DNA from: Asanoa siamensis
GTDB taxonomy: Bacteria > Actinomycetota > Actinomycetes > Mycobacteriales > Micromonosporaceae
Assembly: GCF_016862555.1 (NCBI RefSeq)
Contig: NZ_BONE01000054.1
Coordinates: 1-56,854, forward strand
Reading direction: 5' to 3'
Length of the DNA stretch: 56,854 nucleotides
How positions within the stretch are numbered: the stretch's first letter is position 1; each line of letters opens with the position of its first letter. Below the pieces are notes generated by a model that worked only from the letters and a program-made list of their open reading frames with translations, did no database searches and had not been told where the DNA came from. The position numbers and the translations under genes were made by a program. Of the stretch, positions 41,592 through 49,496 are shown piece after piece.

Positions 41592-42350
41592 TCAGGCGGG
41601 CCAGAGGCCGCGGGCGATGTAGACGTCGCGCAACACGTCGACGCGATCGGTCATGATGCCATCCACGCCGAGATCCAGTAAGTGGTGCATCGGCTCGGGT
41701 TCGTCGATCGTCCAGACATGAACCTGCAGGCCGAGCTTCTGGGTGTACGCGACGAAGCGTCGATCGACGACGGTGAGGCGCCCGTACCGTGGCGGGACCT
41801 GCGCGGCGACCACACTCGGGTGCATCCTGATCTTGCTGTTGCGCCTCGACGCCAGCCACAGCCTGGTGACGCCGCGCATGCCGAGGGAGGTGGCGATCTC
41901 CGGGCCGGCGAGGGCGCGGATGCGGGCCAGACGGCTGTCGCTGAAGCTGGCGAGCAGGACGCGGTCGGCGGCCTTCGCGTCCTTGACCGCCTGCACGGTG
42001 GGTGCGATGCCGGGCGCCGCCTTGACGTCGATGTTGAACCGCACCTGCGGCCACGCGGCGAGGACGTCGTCGAGCCGGGGCACGGCGGCCGAGCCGTTGA
42101 CGCGTACCGCCTCCAGGTCCTTGATCGTCATGTTGCGGATCTGGCCCGGCTGGCCGGTCACCCTGCGCAGATCGGAGTCGTGGAAGACGACCGCGACGCC
42201 GTCGCGGGTGCCGTGCACGTCGGTCTCGACATAGCGGTAGCCGAGCGCGATCGCGCGCCCGAACGCCTCGGCGGTGTTCTCGTCACCGTCGGCGGCGCCG
42301 CCCCGGTGGGCGAACGCGAGCGGCGTGGGGGCGTCAAGATACGGGTGCAC
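41592..42350 (-). CDS. Glycerophosphodiester phosphodiesterase
   Basis: A 252-aa GDPD, hydrolysing glycerophosphodiesters to sn-glycerol-3-phosphate and an alcohol. AFAHRGGAADGDENTAEAF holds the catalytic HRG and first metal Glu, YRYVETDVHGTRDGVAVVFH the ETDVxxTxDxxxVxxHD metal site and second His, and NIDVKAAPG the third Glu/Asp equivalent. The family's full catalytic set is present. No signal peptide is seen, so it probably acts inside. The GTG at 42350 (VHPYLDAPTP) is chosen because the longer start at 42395 would use the same four bases (CATG) as the divergent Hsp70 start, leaving no promoter. Confidence 0.9.
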   Translation of the reverse strand: MHPYLDAPTPLAFAHRGGAADGDENTAEAFGRAIALGYRYVETDVHGTRDGVAVVFHDSDLRRVTGQPGQIRNMTIKDLEAVRVNGSAAVPRLDDVLAAWPQVRFNIDVKAAPGIAPTVQAVKDAKAADRVLLASFSDSRLARIRALAGPEIATSLGMRGVTRLWLASRRNSKIRMHPSVVAAQVPPRYGRLTVVDRRFVAYTQKLGLQVHVWTIDEPEPMHHLLDLGVDGIMTDRVDVLRDVYIARGLWPA

Positions 42351-42393
42351 GCGACGGAGTATGCCGGCCTCGACCGACGATAGGGTGACGGCC

Positions 42394-43995
42394 ATGCGGG
42401 CGGTGGGCATCGATTTCGGCACGTCGCACACGGTGGCGGTGGTTGCCGTCGATGGCACGTCACGGCCGCTGCTGTTCGACGGCTCGCCCCTGTTGCCGTC
42501 CGCCGTCTACCTCGATCCGTCCGACCGTCTGGTCGCGGGCGCCGACGCGGTGCGGGCGGCCCGCCTCGACCCGGCGCGGTTCGAGCCCAACCCGAAGCGG
42601 CGGGTGGACGAGGGTTCGGTGCTGCTGGGCGCGCGGTCGGTGCCGGTGCCGTCGCTGGTCGGGGCCGTGCTGGGCCGGGTGGCGGAGGAGGCGCGGCGGT
42701 GGGCGGGCGAGTCGTTCTCGGTCGTGTTGACGCACCCGGCGGGCTGGTCCGGCCTGCGCACGGGGGTGCTGGTCGAGGCGGCGTCGTCGGCGGGCCTGCC
42801 CGGCACCCCGGTGCTGCTCCCGGAGCCGGTAGCGGCGGCGCGCTACTTCACGGGCGTGCTCCGCGGGGCGGTCCCGGTCGGCGCGTCACTGGCGGTGTAC
42901 GACCTGGGCGGCGGCACCTTCGACGCGGCGGTGGTGCGCAGGTCCCCCGGCGGTTTCGAGGTGCTCTCCGCGCACGGTTTGCCGGACGTCGGCGGGCTCG
43001 ACCTGGACCAGGCGCTGGTGGAGCACCTGGGCGCGGCGTACTCGTCGTCGCGGACGGCGGTCTGGGACGCGGTCGTGACGCCGTCGTCAGCGGCGGAACG
43101 CCGCCAACGCGCATTGCTGTACGACGACGTGCGGGGCGCGAAGGAGGCGCTGTCCCGCACGTCGTCGGCGGACATCCACCTGCCGGCCCTGGACGTGGCG
43201 GCGCACGTGACCCGCGACGAACTGGAACGCCTGGCCCGCCCCATGCTGACACGCACGGTCGACTGCCTGGCCCGCACGATCGCGGACGCCCGCCTGGACG
43301 AGGACGACCTGGTAGGCGTGTTCCTGGTAGGCGGCTCGAGCCGGATGCCGCTGGTGGCCCGGATGATCCATCAGGAGTTGGGCATAGCCCCGACGGCACT
43401 GGAACAGCCCGAGACGGTCGTGGCGCAAGGTGCGGTCAGCCCTGAGGTCGAGTCTCCCGGGGCCCGGGTGCCGACGCAGCGCCTGCCGATGGGGTCGGGC
43501 GGGGACCGGCCGGTGTCGCCGCCGTCGGGGTTCGTGGTGCCGACGCAGCGGGTGCCCACGTCCGGCGCTGGTCAGGGGGCGCCGGACCACGGACCCTCAG
43601 CCGGGACTGCCTCGGGCTATCCGGGCGGCGCGGGCTCTGTCCCGGGTTACCCGCCGACCGCCGGCACCGGCCCGGCTTACCCTCCCCAGGCCGACGGCAG
43701 CCCGGGCAACCCGGCCCAAGCCGACGCTGGCGTGGGCAACTCACCCCAAGCCGGCGGCAGCCCGGGCAACCTGGCGCCGGCCAACGGTGGCCCGGGCTAT
43801 CCCGGCCCAGCGGGCCCGGGTTATCCGGCACCAGCCAGCCCAGCCACCGGCTACGGCGGCTTCGTGCCGAGCCAGCCCGTCCCGCCGACCGTCTCGCCGG
43901 CCCCCAACCGCGCGGGGCTGGCCTGGGTCATCGCCCTCAGCATCGCGGTCGCGATCGCGGCCACGGTGCTGGCGCTGATGCTCCTGAACGGCTGA
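42394..43995 (+). CDS. Membrane-anchored Hsp70-family protein
   Basis: A 533-aa protein. Residues 1-370 are an actin/Hsp70 ATPase domain (AVGIDFGTSHTVAVVAVDG phosphate-1; PEPVAAARYF; YDLGGGTFDAAVVRR phosphate-2; GVFLVGGSSRMPLVARMIHQ adenosine loop). The substrate-binding domain of DnaK is absent. Instead a Pro/Gly-rich region of about 130 residues (GYPGGAGSVPGYPPTAG; PAYPPQADGSPGNPAQ) leads to a final membrane helix (LAWVIALSIAVAIAATVLAL). Such anchored Hsp70-like proteins occur near actinobacterial dynamin/Ini-type genes; here the dynamins are 10 kb away. It lies divergent from the GDPD gene. An AGGGTGA ribosome site supports the ATG at 42394. Confidence 0.86.
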   Translation: MRAVGIDFGTSHTVAVVAVDGTSRPLLFDGSPLLPSAVYLDPSDRLVAGADAVRAARLDPARFEPNPKRRVDEGSVLLGARSVPVPSLVGAVLGRVAEEARRWAGESFSVVLTHPAGWSGLRTGVLVEAASSAGLPGTPVLLPEPVAAARYFTGVLRGAVPVGASLAVYDLGGGTFDAAVVRRSPGGFEVLSAHGLPDVGGLDLDQALVEHLGAAYSSSRTAVWDAVVTPSSAAERRQRALLYDDVRGAKEALSRTSSADIHLPALDVAAHVTRDELERLARPMLTRTVDCLARTIADARLDEDDLVGVFLVGGSSRMPLVARMIHQELGIAPTALEQPETVVAQGAVSPEVESPGARVPTQRLPMGSGGDRPVSPPSGFVVPTQRVPTSGAGQGAPDHGPSAGTASGYPGGAGSVPGYPPTAGTGPAYPPQADGSPGNPAQADAGVGNSPQAGGSPGNLAPANGGPGYPGPAGPGYPAPASPATGYGGFVPSQPVPPTVSPAPNRAGLAWVIALSIAVAIAATVLALMLLNG

Positions 43996-44507
43996 CGGGC
44001 GGAGCGAGTTCGGTCTGCCCCGCATGACCGACCCGCCGGGTATCGGATGGCCCGCAGCGCAGCCCGCGGTCCCGGTCGCTGGGTAACCGATCGCCCGCGG
44101 CGCGGTCGGCGTTCCGGGTCGCCGGGTAACCGATCGCCCCGACGGTCCCGGTCGCCGGGCCGACCGGGGCGCCGGGGCGCCGGGGCGCCGGGGTCAAGGT
44201 GGCCGCCATCCCGAGCGAGTTCGGTCTGCCCCGCGTGACCGACCCGCCAGGTAATCGATCACCCGCGGCACAGCCGCCGGTCCCGATCCCCGGGTAACCG
44301 GTCGCCTGCAGCGCAGCCGGCGGTCCCGGTCGCCCGGGCCACCCGGGCGCCTGGCAGGTGGCCGCCTTCCCGAGCGAGTTCGGTCTGCCCCGCGTGACCG
44401 ACCCGCCGCGTTACCCGATCGCGCGCGGCCCAGCCGGGGCGGTCACGGCCGCCGGCCGACCGGGCCACCGCCGGGTCAAGGTCGCCGCCCCGGCGGTGGC
44501 CGGGGCG
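43996..44507 (+). repeat. 512-bp noncoding gap with 36-bp repeats and GGGGCGCC array
   Basis: A 36-bp word starting GAGCGAGTTCGGTCTGCC and continuing through TGACCGACCCGCC occurs at 44002, 44213 and 44372. Between copies lie related GGGTAACCGATCGCC words (about 44080, 44124, 44292). An 8-bp unit CGGGGCGC is repeated three times around 44165-44190. No gene is supported; the frames are low complexity. Confidence 0.65.
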
Positions 44508-45386
44508 TCAGCCGACCGGGGTTGGGGTCGCGGAGCGCATCAAAGCGACATACCCCTCCTCCAACGACGGGCTAACAAGCACGGCATCGGGCGCCGGCGG
44601 CCGCGGGCTGACCACGCGGTAGTGGGTGCCGTCCGCCCGCGCGATGGCCGAGACCACGACGCCCTCCGTGGGTGGTGGGCCTGGGGTGATGATCTCCCAG
44701 GTCACCCCGTCGGCGCGGGCCGTGAGGTCGGTGACCGCGCCCGTGAACAGGACACGGCCGCCGGCTAGGACCGCCGTCTGGCGGCAGGTTTGCGCCACGT
44801 CTTCGACGATGTGCGTGCTGAGCAGCACAGTGCGGTTGCCCGCCAGGCTGGATAGGAGCGTGCGGAAGCGGATCCGTTCCTCCGGGTCCAGGCCGACCGT
44901 CGGTTCGTCGACGATGAGCAGCGTCGGGTCGCCCAGCAGCGCCTGGGCGATGCCGACGCGGCGGCGCATGCCGCCCGAGAAGCCCTTGAGCTTGCGGCCC
45001 GCCTCCGCGGACAGGCCGACCAACTCGAGGAGCTCCCCGATCTGCCGGCAGCGGGCCGCGCGGTCGTCGAGGCCCTTGAGCAGGCCGATGTAGTCGAGGA
45101 ACTCGGTCGGCGTCAGATCGGGATAGAGGCCGACGTCCTGCGGCAGGTAGCCCAGGCGGCGCTGGACCGCCACGCGGCCCGCGCGGGTCGACAGGTCGTG
45201 GTCGCCGACCACGGCCCGGCCCGAGGTGGCGGGCAGCACCCCAGCCAGGATCCGCATCAGCGTGGTCTTGCCCGCGCCGTTGGTGCCCAGCAGGCCGAAC
45301 ATCCCGTTGGAGACGGTGAGGTCGACCCCGTCGAGGGCGGTCACCCGGCCGAAGCGGCGCCGTAGGTCGGTGATCTCGATGTGCAC
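44508..45386 (-). CDS. ABC transporter ATP-binding protein (operon 2)
   Basis: A 292-aa ABC-2-type ATPase, paralogous to the one at 37175. Walker A is GLLGTNGAGKTTLMRI, the Q-loop region GYLPQDVGLYPDLT, the signature FSGGMRRRVGIAQALLGDP, Walker B LLIVDEPTVGLDPEERIRF and the His switch VLLSTHIVEDV. The C-terminal extension ends SPSLEEGYVALMRSATP, matching the EPTIEDGYLTL end of the first paralogue. It follows the two permease genes (12 bp gap). It powers export of an unknown substrate. Confidence 0.9.
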   Translation of the reverse strand: MHIEITDLRRRFGRVTALDGVDLTVSNGMFGLLGTNGAGKTTLMRILAGVLPATSGRAVVGDHDLSTRAGRVAVQRRLGYLPQDVGLYPDLTPTEFLDYIGLLKGLDDRAARCRQIGELLELVGLSAEAGRKLKGFSGGMRRRVGIAQALLGDPTLLIVDEPTVGLDPEERIRFRTLLSSLAGNRTVLLSTHIVEDVAQTCRQTAVLAGGRVLFTGAVTDLTARADGVTWEIITPGPPPTEGVVVSAIARADGTHYRVVSPRPPAPDAVLVSPSLEEGYVALMRSATPTPVG

Positions 45387-45398
45387 GGTGGGGTCCTC

Positions 45399-46211
45399 TC
45401 AGGCCTTGGCCGGCCAGGTCTGGCGGGCGTTGCGGTGGGCGAGGAAAGCGGCGACGGCCAGCGGGATCAGCCCGAACAGGACGATCACGGCGACGCTCGC
45501 GGCGGCGGTCGCCGCGGTCGGGTCGGGGCGGAGGAAGGGCAGGATGCCGGGCGTGCCGGCGAACAGGGCCGTGGCGCCGTTGCCCAGCAGCCAGGTCGCG
45601 GCGTAGTCACCGATCGGCGTCAGCAGCGTGCCCGTCAGCGACGGTAGGAGGCCCGGGGCGAGCATGTTGCCCCAGAACCAGTAGCCGACGAACAGCACCC
45701 GGAACAGTGGCACCGAGACCAGCGTCGGGCAGACCAGGGCGAAGCCGGCGACCATCGCGATGCCCGGCAGGGTGACGACGGCGAACGCCACCAGTGCCCA
45801 GCCGATCAGGGCCGGGTCGTGGCGCTTGGGCAGCTCGGTGGCGACCGCGATCAGCAGCGCCGCGAGGCCCGGCAGCCCGCAGGCGGCGACGCCGCCGAGG
45901 AACTTGCCGGCGAGCCGGGTCGCCGGCGCGTGCGGAAGGCTCTCCAGCAGCGGCTCGACGCGGAGCTTGCGGTCGCGGACCAGGCGGTCGGCCAGCAGCA
46001 TGCCGTAGGCGAGCGGCATCAGGATCGAGAACAGCAGCGCCCAGGTGCCCACGACCTCTCGGGCCGGCGTGTCCAGCGGCAGGTGGTGCGGGCCGCGCTC
46101 GCCCTGCAGGACGACCAGGGCACCGCCGAGCAGCACCGCGGAGATCCACAGTGAGCGTTTGCGGGCCTGCATCCGGAATTCGTAGCGGGCCACGGCGAGC
46201 AGCGCGGTCAC
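45399..46211 (-). CDS. ABC-2 permease subunit B (operon 2)
   Basis: A 270-aa, roughly six-helix permease. It starts VTALLAVARYEFRMQARKRS, a typical ABC-2 N terminus, with helices at VGTWALLFSILMPLAYGMLL, FLGGVAACGLPGLAALLIAV, WALVAFAVVTLPGIAMVAGF, YWFWGNMLAPGLLPSLTG and VAVIVLFGLIPLAVAAFL. The GTG at 46211 overlaps the stop of subunit A in GTGA. The first half resembles the mini-ORF in operon 1, supporting common ancestry of the two modules. Confidence 0.82.
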   Translation of the reverse strand: MTALLAVARYEFRMQARKRSLWISAVLLGGALVVLQGERGPHHLPLDTPAREVVGTWALLFSILMPLAYGMLLADRLVRDRKLRVEPLLESLPHAPATRLAGKFLGGVAACGLPGLAALLIAVATELPKRHDPALIGWALVAFAVVTLPGIAMVAGFALVCPTLVSVPLFRVLFVGYWFWGNMLAPGLLPSLTGTLLTPIGDYAATWLLGNGATALFAGTPGILPFLRPDPTAATAAASVAVIVLFGLIPLAVAAFLAHRNARQTWPAKA

Positions 46212-46888
46212 GCGTCCTCCTCGGTCAGCAGTCGTTCGGGCCGCAGCAGCACGGCGGCGGTGGCCACCAGGAAGACCAGACCGCCGGCGAGCAGGCCGAC
46301 CCGGTTGCCGGCCCAGCCCGGGCTGTCGCCGAGCCGAGTGGTGAAGAACAGGAACAGCGGCCGGAGCCCCGCGTTGTCGACGAAGGTCTGCGCCCAGAAC
46401 AGCTCGCCCAGCCACACCAGGGCGACCGCGCTGCTGGCCAGCACCGTGCTGCGGCTGATCGCCGCGACCAGCGCGGCGAAGCCGGCCAGCCACAGGGTCG
46501 GCGCGATCCACACCAGCACGCCACCGCCCGGGCCGACCCGGAAGCCCGCGACGACGGCCACCGCGGCGTAGACGACGCAGGCCGCGACGGTGATGGCGCC
46601 GAGCACGCCGAGGCGGCGACCGATGGTGACGAGATGCGGGGTGGGCAGGGACAGGTGCAGCTCGCGACAATTCTCGCGGACGACGATGGTCAGCGCCGCC
46701 ATCGCGACCGCCAGAGGGACGACGCCCTCGAGCCCGGCGACCAGGATCAGCTCGGCTCGCCTGTGCCCGGCGCCGGTGACCTGGATGGCGATGGCGACGA
46801 TGGCCATGAGCAGCAACGCGGCCGGCGCCGCGACGAGCGCTGCGGGCCCGGCCCGACGCGCCTCATGAAGCCAGATGGGAAGTCTCAC
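46208..46888 (-). CDS. ABC-2 permease subunit A (operon 2)
   Basis: A 226-aa membrane protein. Helices are AALVAAPAALLLMAIVAIAI, ELILVAGLEGVVPLAVAMAA, RLGVLGAITVAACVVYAAVA, VLVWIAPTLWLAGFAALVAA, AVALVWLGELFWAQTFVD and VGLLAGGLVFLVATAAVLL. There is no ATPase motif. GTG at 46888 (VRLPIWLHEARR) is the most likely start, without a strong ribosome site. It heads the ABC operon, which is separated by 188 bp from the zinc-finger membrane gene of the same orientation. Together with subunit B it should form the membrane half of the exporter. Confidence 0.78.
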   Translation of the reverse strand: MRLPIWLHEARRAGPAALVAAPAALLLMAIVAIAIQVTGAGHRRAELILVAGLEGVVPLAVAMAALTIVVRENCRELHLSLPTPHLVTIGRRLGVLGAITVAACVVYAAVAVVAGFRVGPGGGVLVWIAPTLWLAGFAALVAAISRSTVLASSAVALVWLGELFWAQTFVDNAGLRPLFLFFTTRLGDSPGWAGNRVGLLAGGLVFLVATAAVLLRPERLLTEEDA

Positions 46889-46945
46889 GATGGTGAGTAC
46901 CGGGGCGGGCGCCGAAGGTTCACGCGACGAAGGCAGGATTTTCGG

Positions 46946-47077
46946 ATGACGAAGGAGACGACGGGCAGATTCGCCGAGGTCCCCCAAGCCATGATCGACC
47001 GCGCCGCCGCCGACCAACTGACCTGGACACTCGTCGCCGAAGCGCTGACCCTGGCCAGCGGCTCCGAACAGCGCGGT
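46946..47077 (+). pseudogene. Possible 5' remnant of a lost gene
   Basis: An ATG at 46946 opens a frame reading TKETTGRFAEVPQAMIDRAA and then QLTWTLVAEALTLASGS. Codon third positions are strongly G/C and the peptide is a normal helical mixture. Just after 47077 the frame continues only as antisense of the zinc-finger gene and its composition becomes Arg/Pro/Thr-biased. This looks like the first 45 codons of a gene cut off by rearrangement. It could instead be chance, so confidence is low. Confidence 0.3.
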
Positions 47078-47988
47078 CACGACAAGGCGGCCGGCCGGAC
47101 CACACGCCGGTTGGCCAGCGGAGCCAGGCCGACGACGACCAACGTCAGCGCGACCGCCCCCACGACCATGGGCACCCCGGGTCGCCACACCGCGTCGAGC
47201 ACCGTCGACAGACCGCGGTCGAGCAGCGCCGTCGGTGCGAGCAGCCGCAGGATCCAGCAGCCCAGCACCACGGCCGCGCCGGCCTCCGGCCGCCACAGCA
47301 CCGCCAGGGTGAAGCTCAGCGCCGACAGCGGCACCAACGGCCCGAACCAGGTCAGGAACAGCTCCGCGAGCAGGAGATCACCACGCGGCCAGGCCATCGC
47401 CGTCGAGGCGAGCGCGCCGACCCCGACGGTGACGGCGAGGACCAGCGTGAGTCGCGCCAGCACCAGCACCCGCGTCGACGTCGGCGTCGACCGCACGAGC
47501 TCGACCGCCTCGCCGTCGGCGCCGCACGCGGCGGCGACCGACACGGCCGCGACCAGCGGGATCACCAGCGACAGCAGCTCACCGGCGCGGCCGGGCGGAG
47601 CGGACCCGGCGAACGCGGCACCCCCGCCGATCACCATGATCGCGACCGCCCACACCCGCCAGCCGACCAGCCGCACCTGCCGCGTCAGCAGCCCCCACGC
47701 GACCCGCACCGGCGCCGACCAGCGCCCGGCCGCGGCGGCCGGGCGGTAGGCAGGTGCGACCGGGGGCGCCGATGCGACCAGGCGCGCGCGGACGGCCGCG
47801 AACGGCGGCGGGTCCATGGCAGCCAGGGTCGGGGTGGCCGCGCGTATCCCCGTGGCCAACGCGGACCACGACGCGGCGTCGGCGCGGCAGGAAGCGCAAC
47901 CCCGCAGGTGGTCGGCGATGTCCGCCGCCATCGGCGGCGATAGCGTGCCGGCCGTGTACGCCGGGAGCGCGTCGACGGGATGGGTCAT
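47077..47988 (-). CDS. Zinc-finger (zf-HC2) membrane anti-sigma-like protein, operon 2
   Basis: A 303-aa protein. ADIADHLRGCASCRADAASW is the HxxxCxxC zinc finger of zf-HC2 anti-sigma proteins, followed by a 60-residue Pro/Ala linker and about six membrane helices (VWAVAIMVIGGGAAFAG; LLSLVIPLVAAVSVAAACG; LARLTLVLAVTVGVGALAST; LVPLSALSFTLAVLW; VVLGCWILRLLAP; VVGAVALTLVVVGLAPL). It is built like the operon 1 protein (finger plus multi-helix body) although sequence identity by eye is modest. It overlaps the ECF sigma stop by ATGA. The ABC exporter lies immediately downstream on the same strand. Confidence 0.76.
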   Translation of the reverse strand: MTHPVDALPAYTAGTLSPPMAADIADHLRGCASCRADAASWSALATGIRAATPTLAAMDPPPFAAVRARLVASAPPVAPAYRPAAAAGRWSAPVRVAWGLLTRQVRLVGWRVWAVAIMVIGGGAAFAGSAPPGRAGELLSLVIPLVAAVSVAAACGADGEAVELVRSTPTSTRVLVLARLTLVLAVTVGVGALASTAMAWPRGDLLLAELFLTWFGPLVPLSALSFTLAVLWRPEAGAAVVLGCWILRLLAPTALLDRGLSTVLDAVWRPGVPMVVGAVALTLVVVGLAPLANRRVVRPAALS

Positions 47989-48545
47989 CGGCCAGCCTCC
48001 TTCGCGGTGAGCTGTGGCAGAGCCCTGGCCAGGGCGGCGCGGGCGTTGAACAGGCGGCTCTTGACCGTGCCGAGCGGTATGTCGAGCAGCGCGGCGACCT
48101 CGGTCATCGGTAGCTCGGCCGCGAACACCAGATGGAGCACCTCGCGATGCCCGGCGGGCAACCGGGCCAGCGCCGCCCCGACCGCGCTGACATCGGCGCG
48201 GGCCAGGGCGACCTCGTCGGGCGTGGCGAGAGCGCTCGCCATGGCCGCCGCGGCGTCGAGTGGCAGGGCGGGCGGTGGGGCCGAACGGAGCCGTTTGCCC
48301 GCCTGGTTGCGGCAGATCCCGAACAGCCAGGTGCGCACGGTGGAGCCGCCGCCGAACCGGACCGCCGCGCCCTGCCACACGGCGACGAACGTGTCCTGGA
48401 GTGCCTCTTCCGCCAGCCCACGGTCACCCGTCAGCTGTGCGGCATAGCGCAACAGCGCGGCCGCGTGACCCGTGTAGAGCAGCTCCAGCGCCTGCTCGTC
48501 ACCACCGGCCACGCGGCGCACCAACGCCTCGTCGGACCCGTCCAT
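47985..48545 (-). CDS. ECF sigma factor, operon 2
   Basis: A 186-aa ECF sigma-70. Region 2 is ALELLYTGHAAALLRYAAQL with LAEEALQDTFVAVWQGA and TWLFGICRNQAGKRLRS; region 4 is LPAGHREVLHLVFAAELPMT then AALLDIPLGTVKSRLFNARA. The start at 48545 (MDGSDEALVRRV) is the first Met before region 2 and has GGAG upstream; a longer frame extends upstream without family features. It is coupled to the zinc-finger membrane gene. Its 5' end faces the hsp20 gene, separated by 140 bp that contain a palindrome. Confidence 0.85.
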   Translation of the reverse strand: MDGSDEALVRRVAGGDEQALELLYTGHAAALLRYAAQLTGDRGLAEEALQDTFVAVWQGAAVRFGGGSTVRTWLFGICRNQAGKRLRSAPPPALPLDAAAAMASALATPDEVALARADVSAVGAALARLPAGHREVLHLVFAAELPMTEVAALLDIPLGTVKSRLFNARAALARALPQLTAKEAGR

Positions 48546-48582
48546 CGCATGTGAGTACCACTCCGGAGCCAGAAGGTTCACG

Positions 48583-48614
48583 GCGGATTTGAAATCTGCA
48601 GCGGTGGGTATAGA
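48583..48614. promoter_or_regulatory. 17-bp palindrome plus TATAGA -10 in the sigma/hsp20 intergenic region
   Basis: GCGGATTTGAAATCTGC (48583-48599) is symmetric around a central G with one mismatched pair. TATAGA at 48609-48614 is a likely -10 for hsp20, 71 bp before its ATG. No HspR (CTTGAGT-N7-ACTCAAG) or CIRCE element is visible. The palindrome would block or flank the promoter and may bind the downstream MerR-type regulator. Confidence 0.5.
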
Positions 48615-48685
48615 CTTTCCGCTTCGCCAAGGACAACATCCCTGGCACGACGACACGACAACCCGCCCTGGGAGGTGTGCTGATC

Positions 48686-49111
48686 ATGATGCGTTTCGAC
48701 CCGTTCCGTGACTTCGACCGGCTCGCCAACGAGGTGCTCGGCGCGGCACGCACGCCGGCTCTCATGCCGATGGACTGCCTGCGCACCGGCGACACCTTCG
48801 TGGTCCGGTTCGACATGCCCGGCATCGACGTCGACTCCCTCGACGTCTCCGCCGAGAACAACACGTTGACCGTGCAGGCCGAGCGTCGCCGGCACGACCC
48901 CGACGAGGCGACCTACCTGGTCTCCGAGCGCCCGGCCGGCACCTACCGCCGCCAGTTGGTGCTCGGCGAGGGCCTCGACGTCGACGCGATCCGCGCCGAC
49001 TACAGCGACGGCGTGCTGACCCTGACGATTCCGGTGGCCGAGCGGGCCAAGCCGCGCCGCATCGAGGTCACCCGGTCCGACCACAGGGTGATCGAGGGCG
49101 CGTCCGCCTGA
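48686..49111 (+). CDS. Hsp20 small heat-shock protein
   Basis: A 141-aa alpha-crystallin-type chaperone that binds unfolding proteins in large oligomers. RFDPFRDFDRLANEVLG is the typical N terminus of actinobacterial Hsp20; the alpha-crystallin domain runs from GDTFVVRFDMPGIDVDSLDV to DGVLTLTIPVAERAKPRRIE, which contains the conserved GVLTLTIP motif. GGGAGG lies 10 bp before the ATG at 48686 (a GTG 9 bp upstream is possible). It is followed by a strong hairpin and a MerR-type gene. This MerR-Hsp20 pairing is seen in other actinobacteria and implies feedback regulation. Confidence 0.92.
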   Translation: MMRFDPFRDFDRLANEVLGAARTPALMPMDCLRTGDTFVVRFDMPGIDVDSLDVSAENNTLTVQAERRRHDPDEATYLVSERPAGTYRRQLVLGEGLDVDAIRADYSDGVLTLTIPVAERAKPRRIEVTRSDHRVIEGASA

Positions 49112-49121
49112 CATGTGACAG

Positions 49122-49159
49122 CGGTCGGACCCGCCGGGGAGCACCGGCGGGTCCGACCG
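49122..49159 (+). terminator. Perfect 16-bp hairpin between hsp20 and merR
   Basis: CGGTCGGACCCGCCGG pairs exactly with CCGGCGGGTCCGACCG around a GGAGCA loop, 10 bp after the hsp20 stop. There is no U run. It probably limits read-through, lowering merR expression relative to hsp20, or protects the hsp20 3' end from decay. Confidence 0.7.
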
Positions 49160-49175
49160 GAACAGGAGCCGCGAG

Positions 49176-49496
49176 ATGGCCGGAAACAGACCGGGCCCCG
49201 GCGCACTCGACGACGCGAGCTATCCCGCGTACGCGATGAGCGCCGCCGCCGACGCCCTCGGTGTGACGCCTGCGTTCCTGCGGGCCGTCGAGACGGCGGG
49301 TCTCTTCGAGGCGCACCGGTCCAGCGGCGGCCATCGGCGCTACAGCCGCGACGACCTGCAGCGCGCCGACCGGGCCCGCAACCTCGTCGACGACGGCATG
49401 CGGCTGGACGCCGCGGTCCGGATCATCAGCCTGGAATACCAGCTCGCCGCGGCTAACACGATGATCGAGGTGCTACGCCGCCGGCTGCGCGACTGA
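49176..49496 (+). CDS. MerR-type regulator paired with Hsp20
   Basis: A 106-aa HspR-like MerR protein. AYAMSAAADALGVTPAFLRA and VETAGLFEAHRSSGGHRRYS form the winged HTH with the conserved GGHRRYS wing; a short helix (LAAANTMIEVLRRRLRD) mediates dimerisation. The size matches HspR-type regulators (100-140 aa), which repress chaperone genes and are themselves modulated by chaperones. A GGAGCCGCGAG ribosome site precedes the ATG. It is linked to hsp20 by a 64-bp spacer. Its 3' end overlaps the convergent MFS gene by 24 bp. Confidence 0.84.
   Translation: MAGNRPGPGALDDASYPAYAMSAAADALGVTPAFLRAVETAGLFEAHRSSGGHRRYSRDDLQRADRARNLVDDGMRLDAAVRIISLEYQLAAANTMIEVLRRRLRD

Noticed and set aside
45794-47749. 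Plus-strand frame across the second exporter operon
   Set aside because: Most of it is antisense shadow of the permease and zinc-finger genes. Only 46946-47077 has normal protein composition and is reported as a possible remnant.
48600-48686. HspR (HAIR) or CIRCE element upstream of hsp20
   Set aside because: Neither CTTGAGT-N7-ACTCAAG nor the CIRCE inverted repeat is present; only an unrelated palindrome and a -10 are seen.
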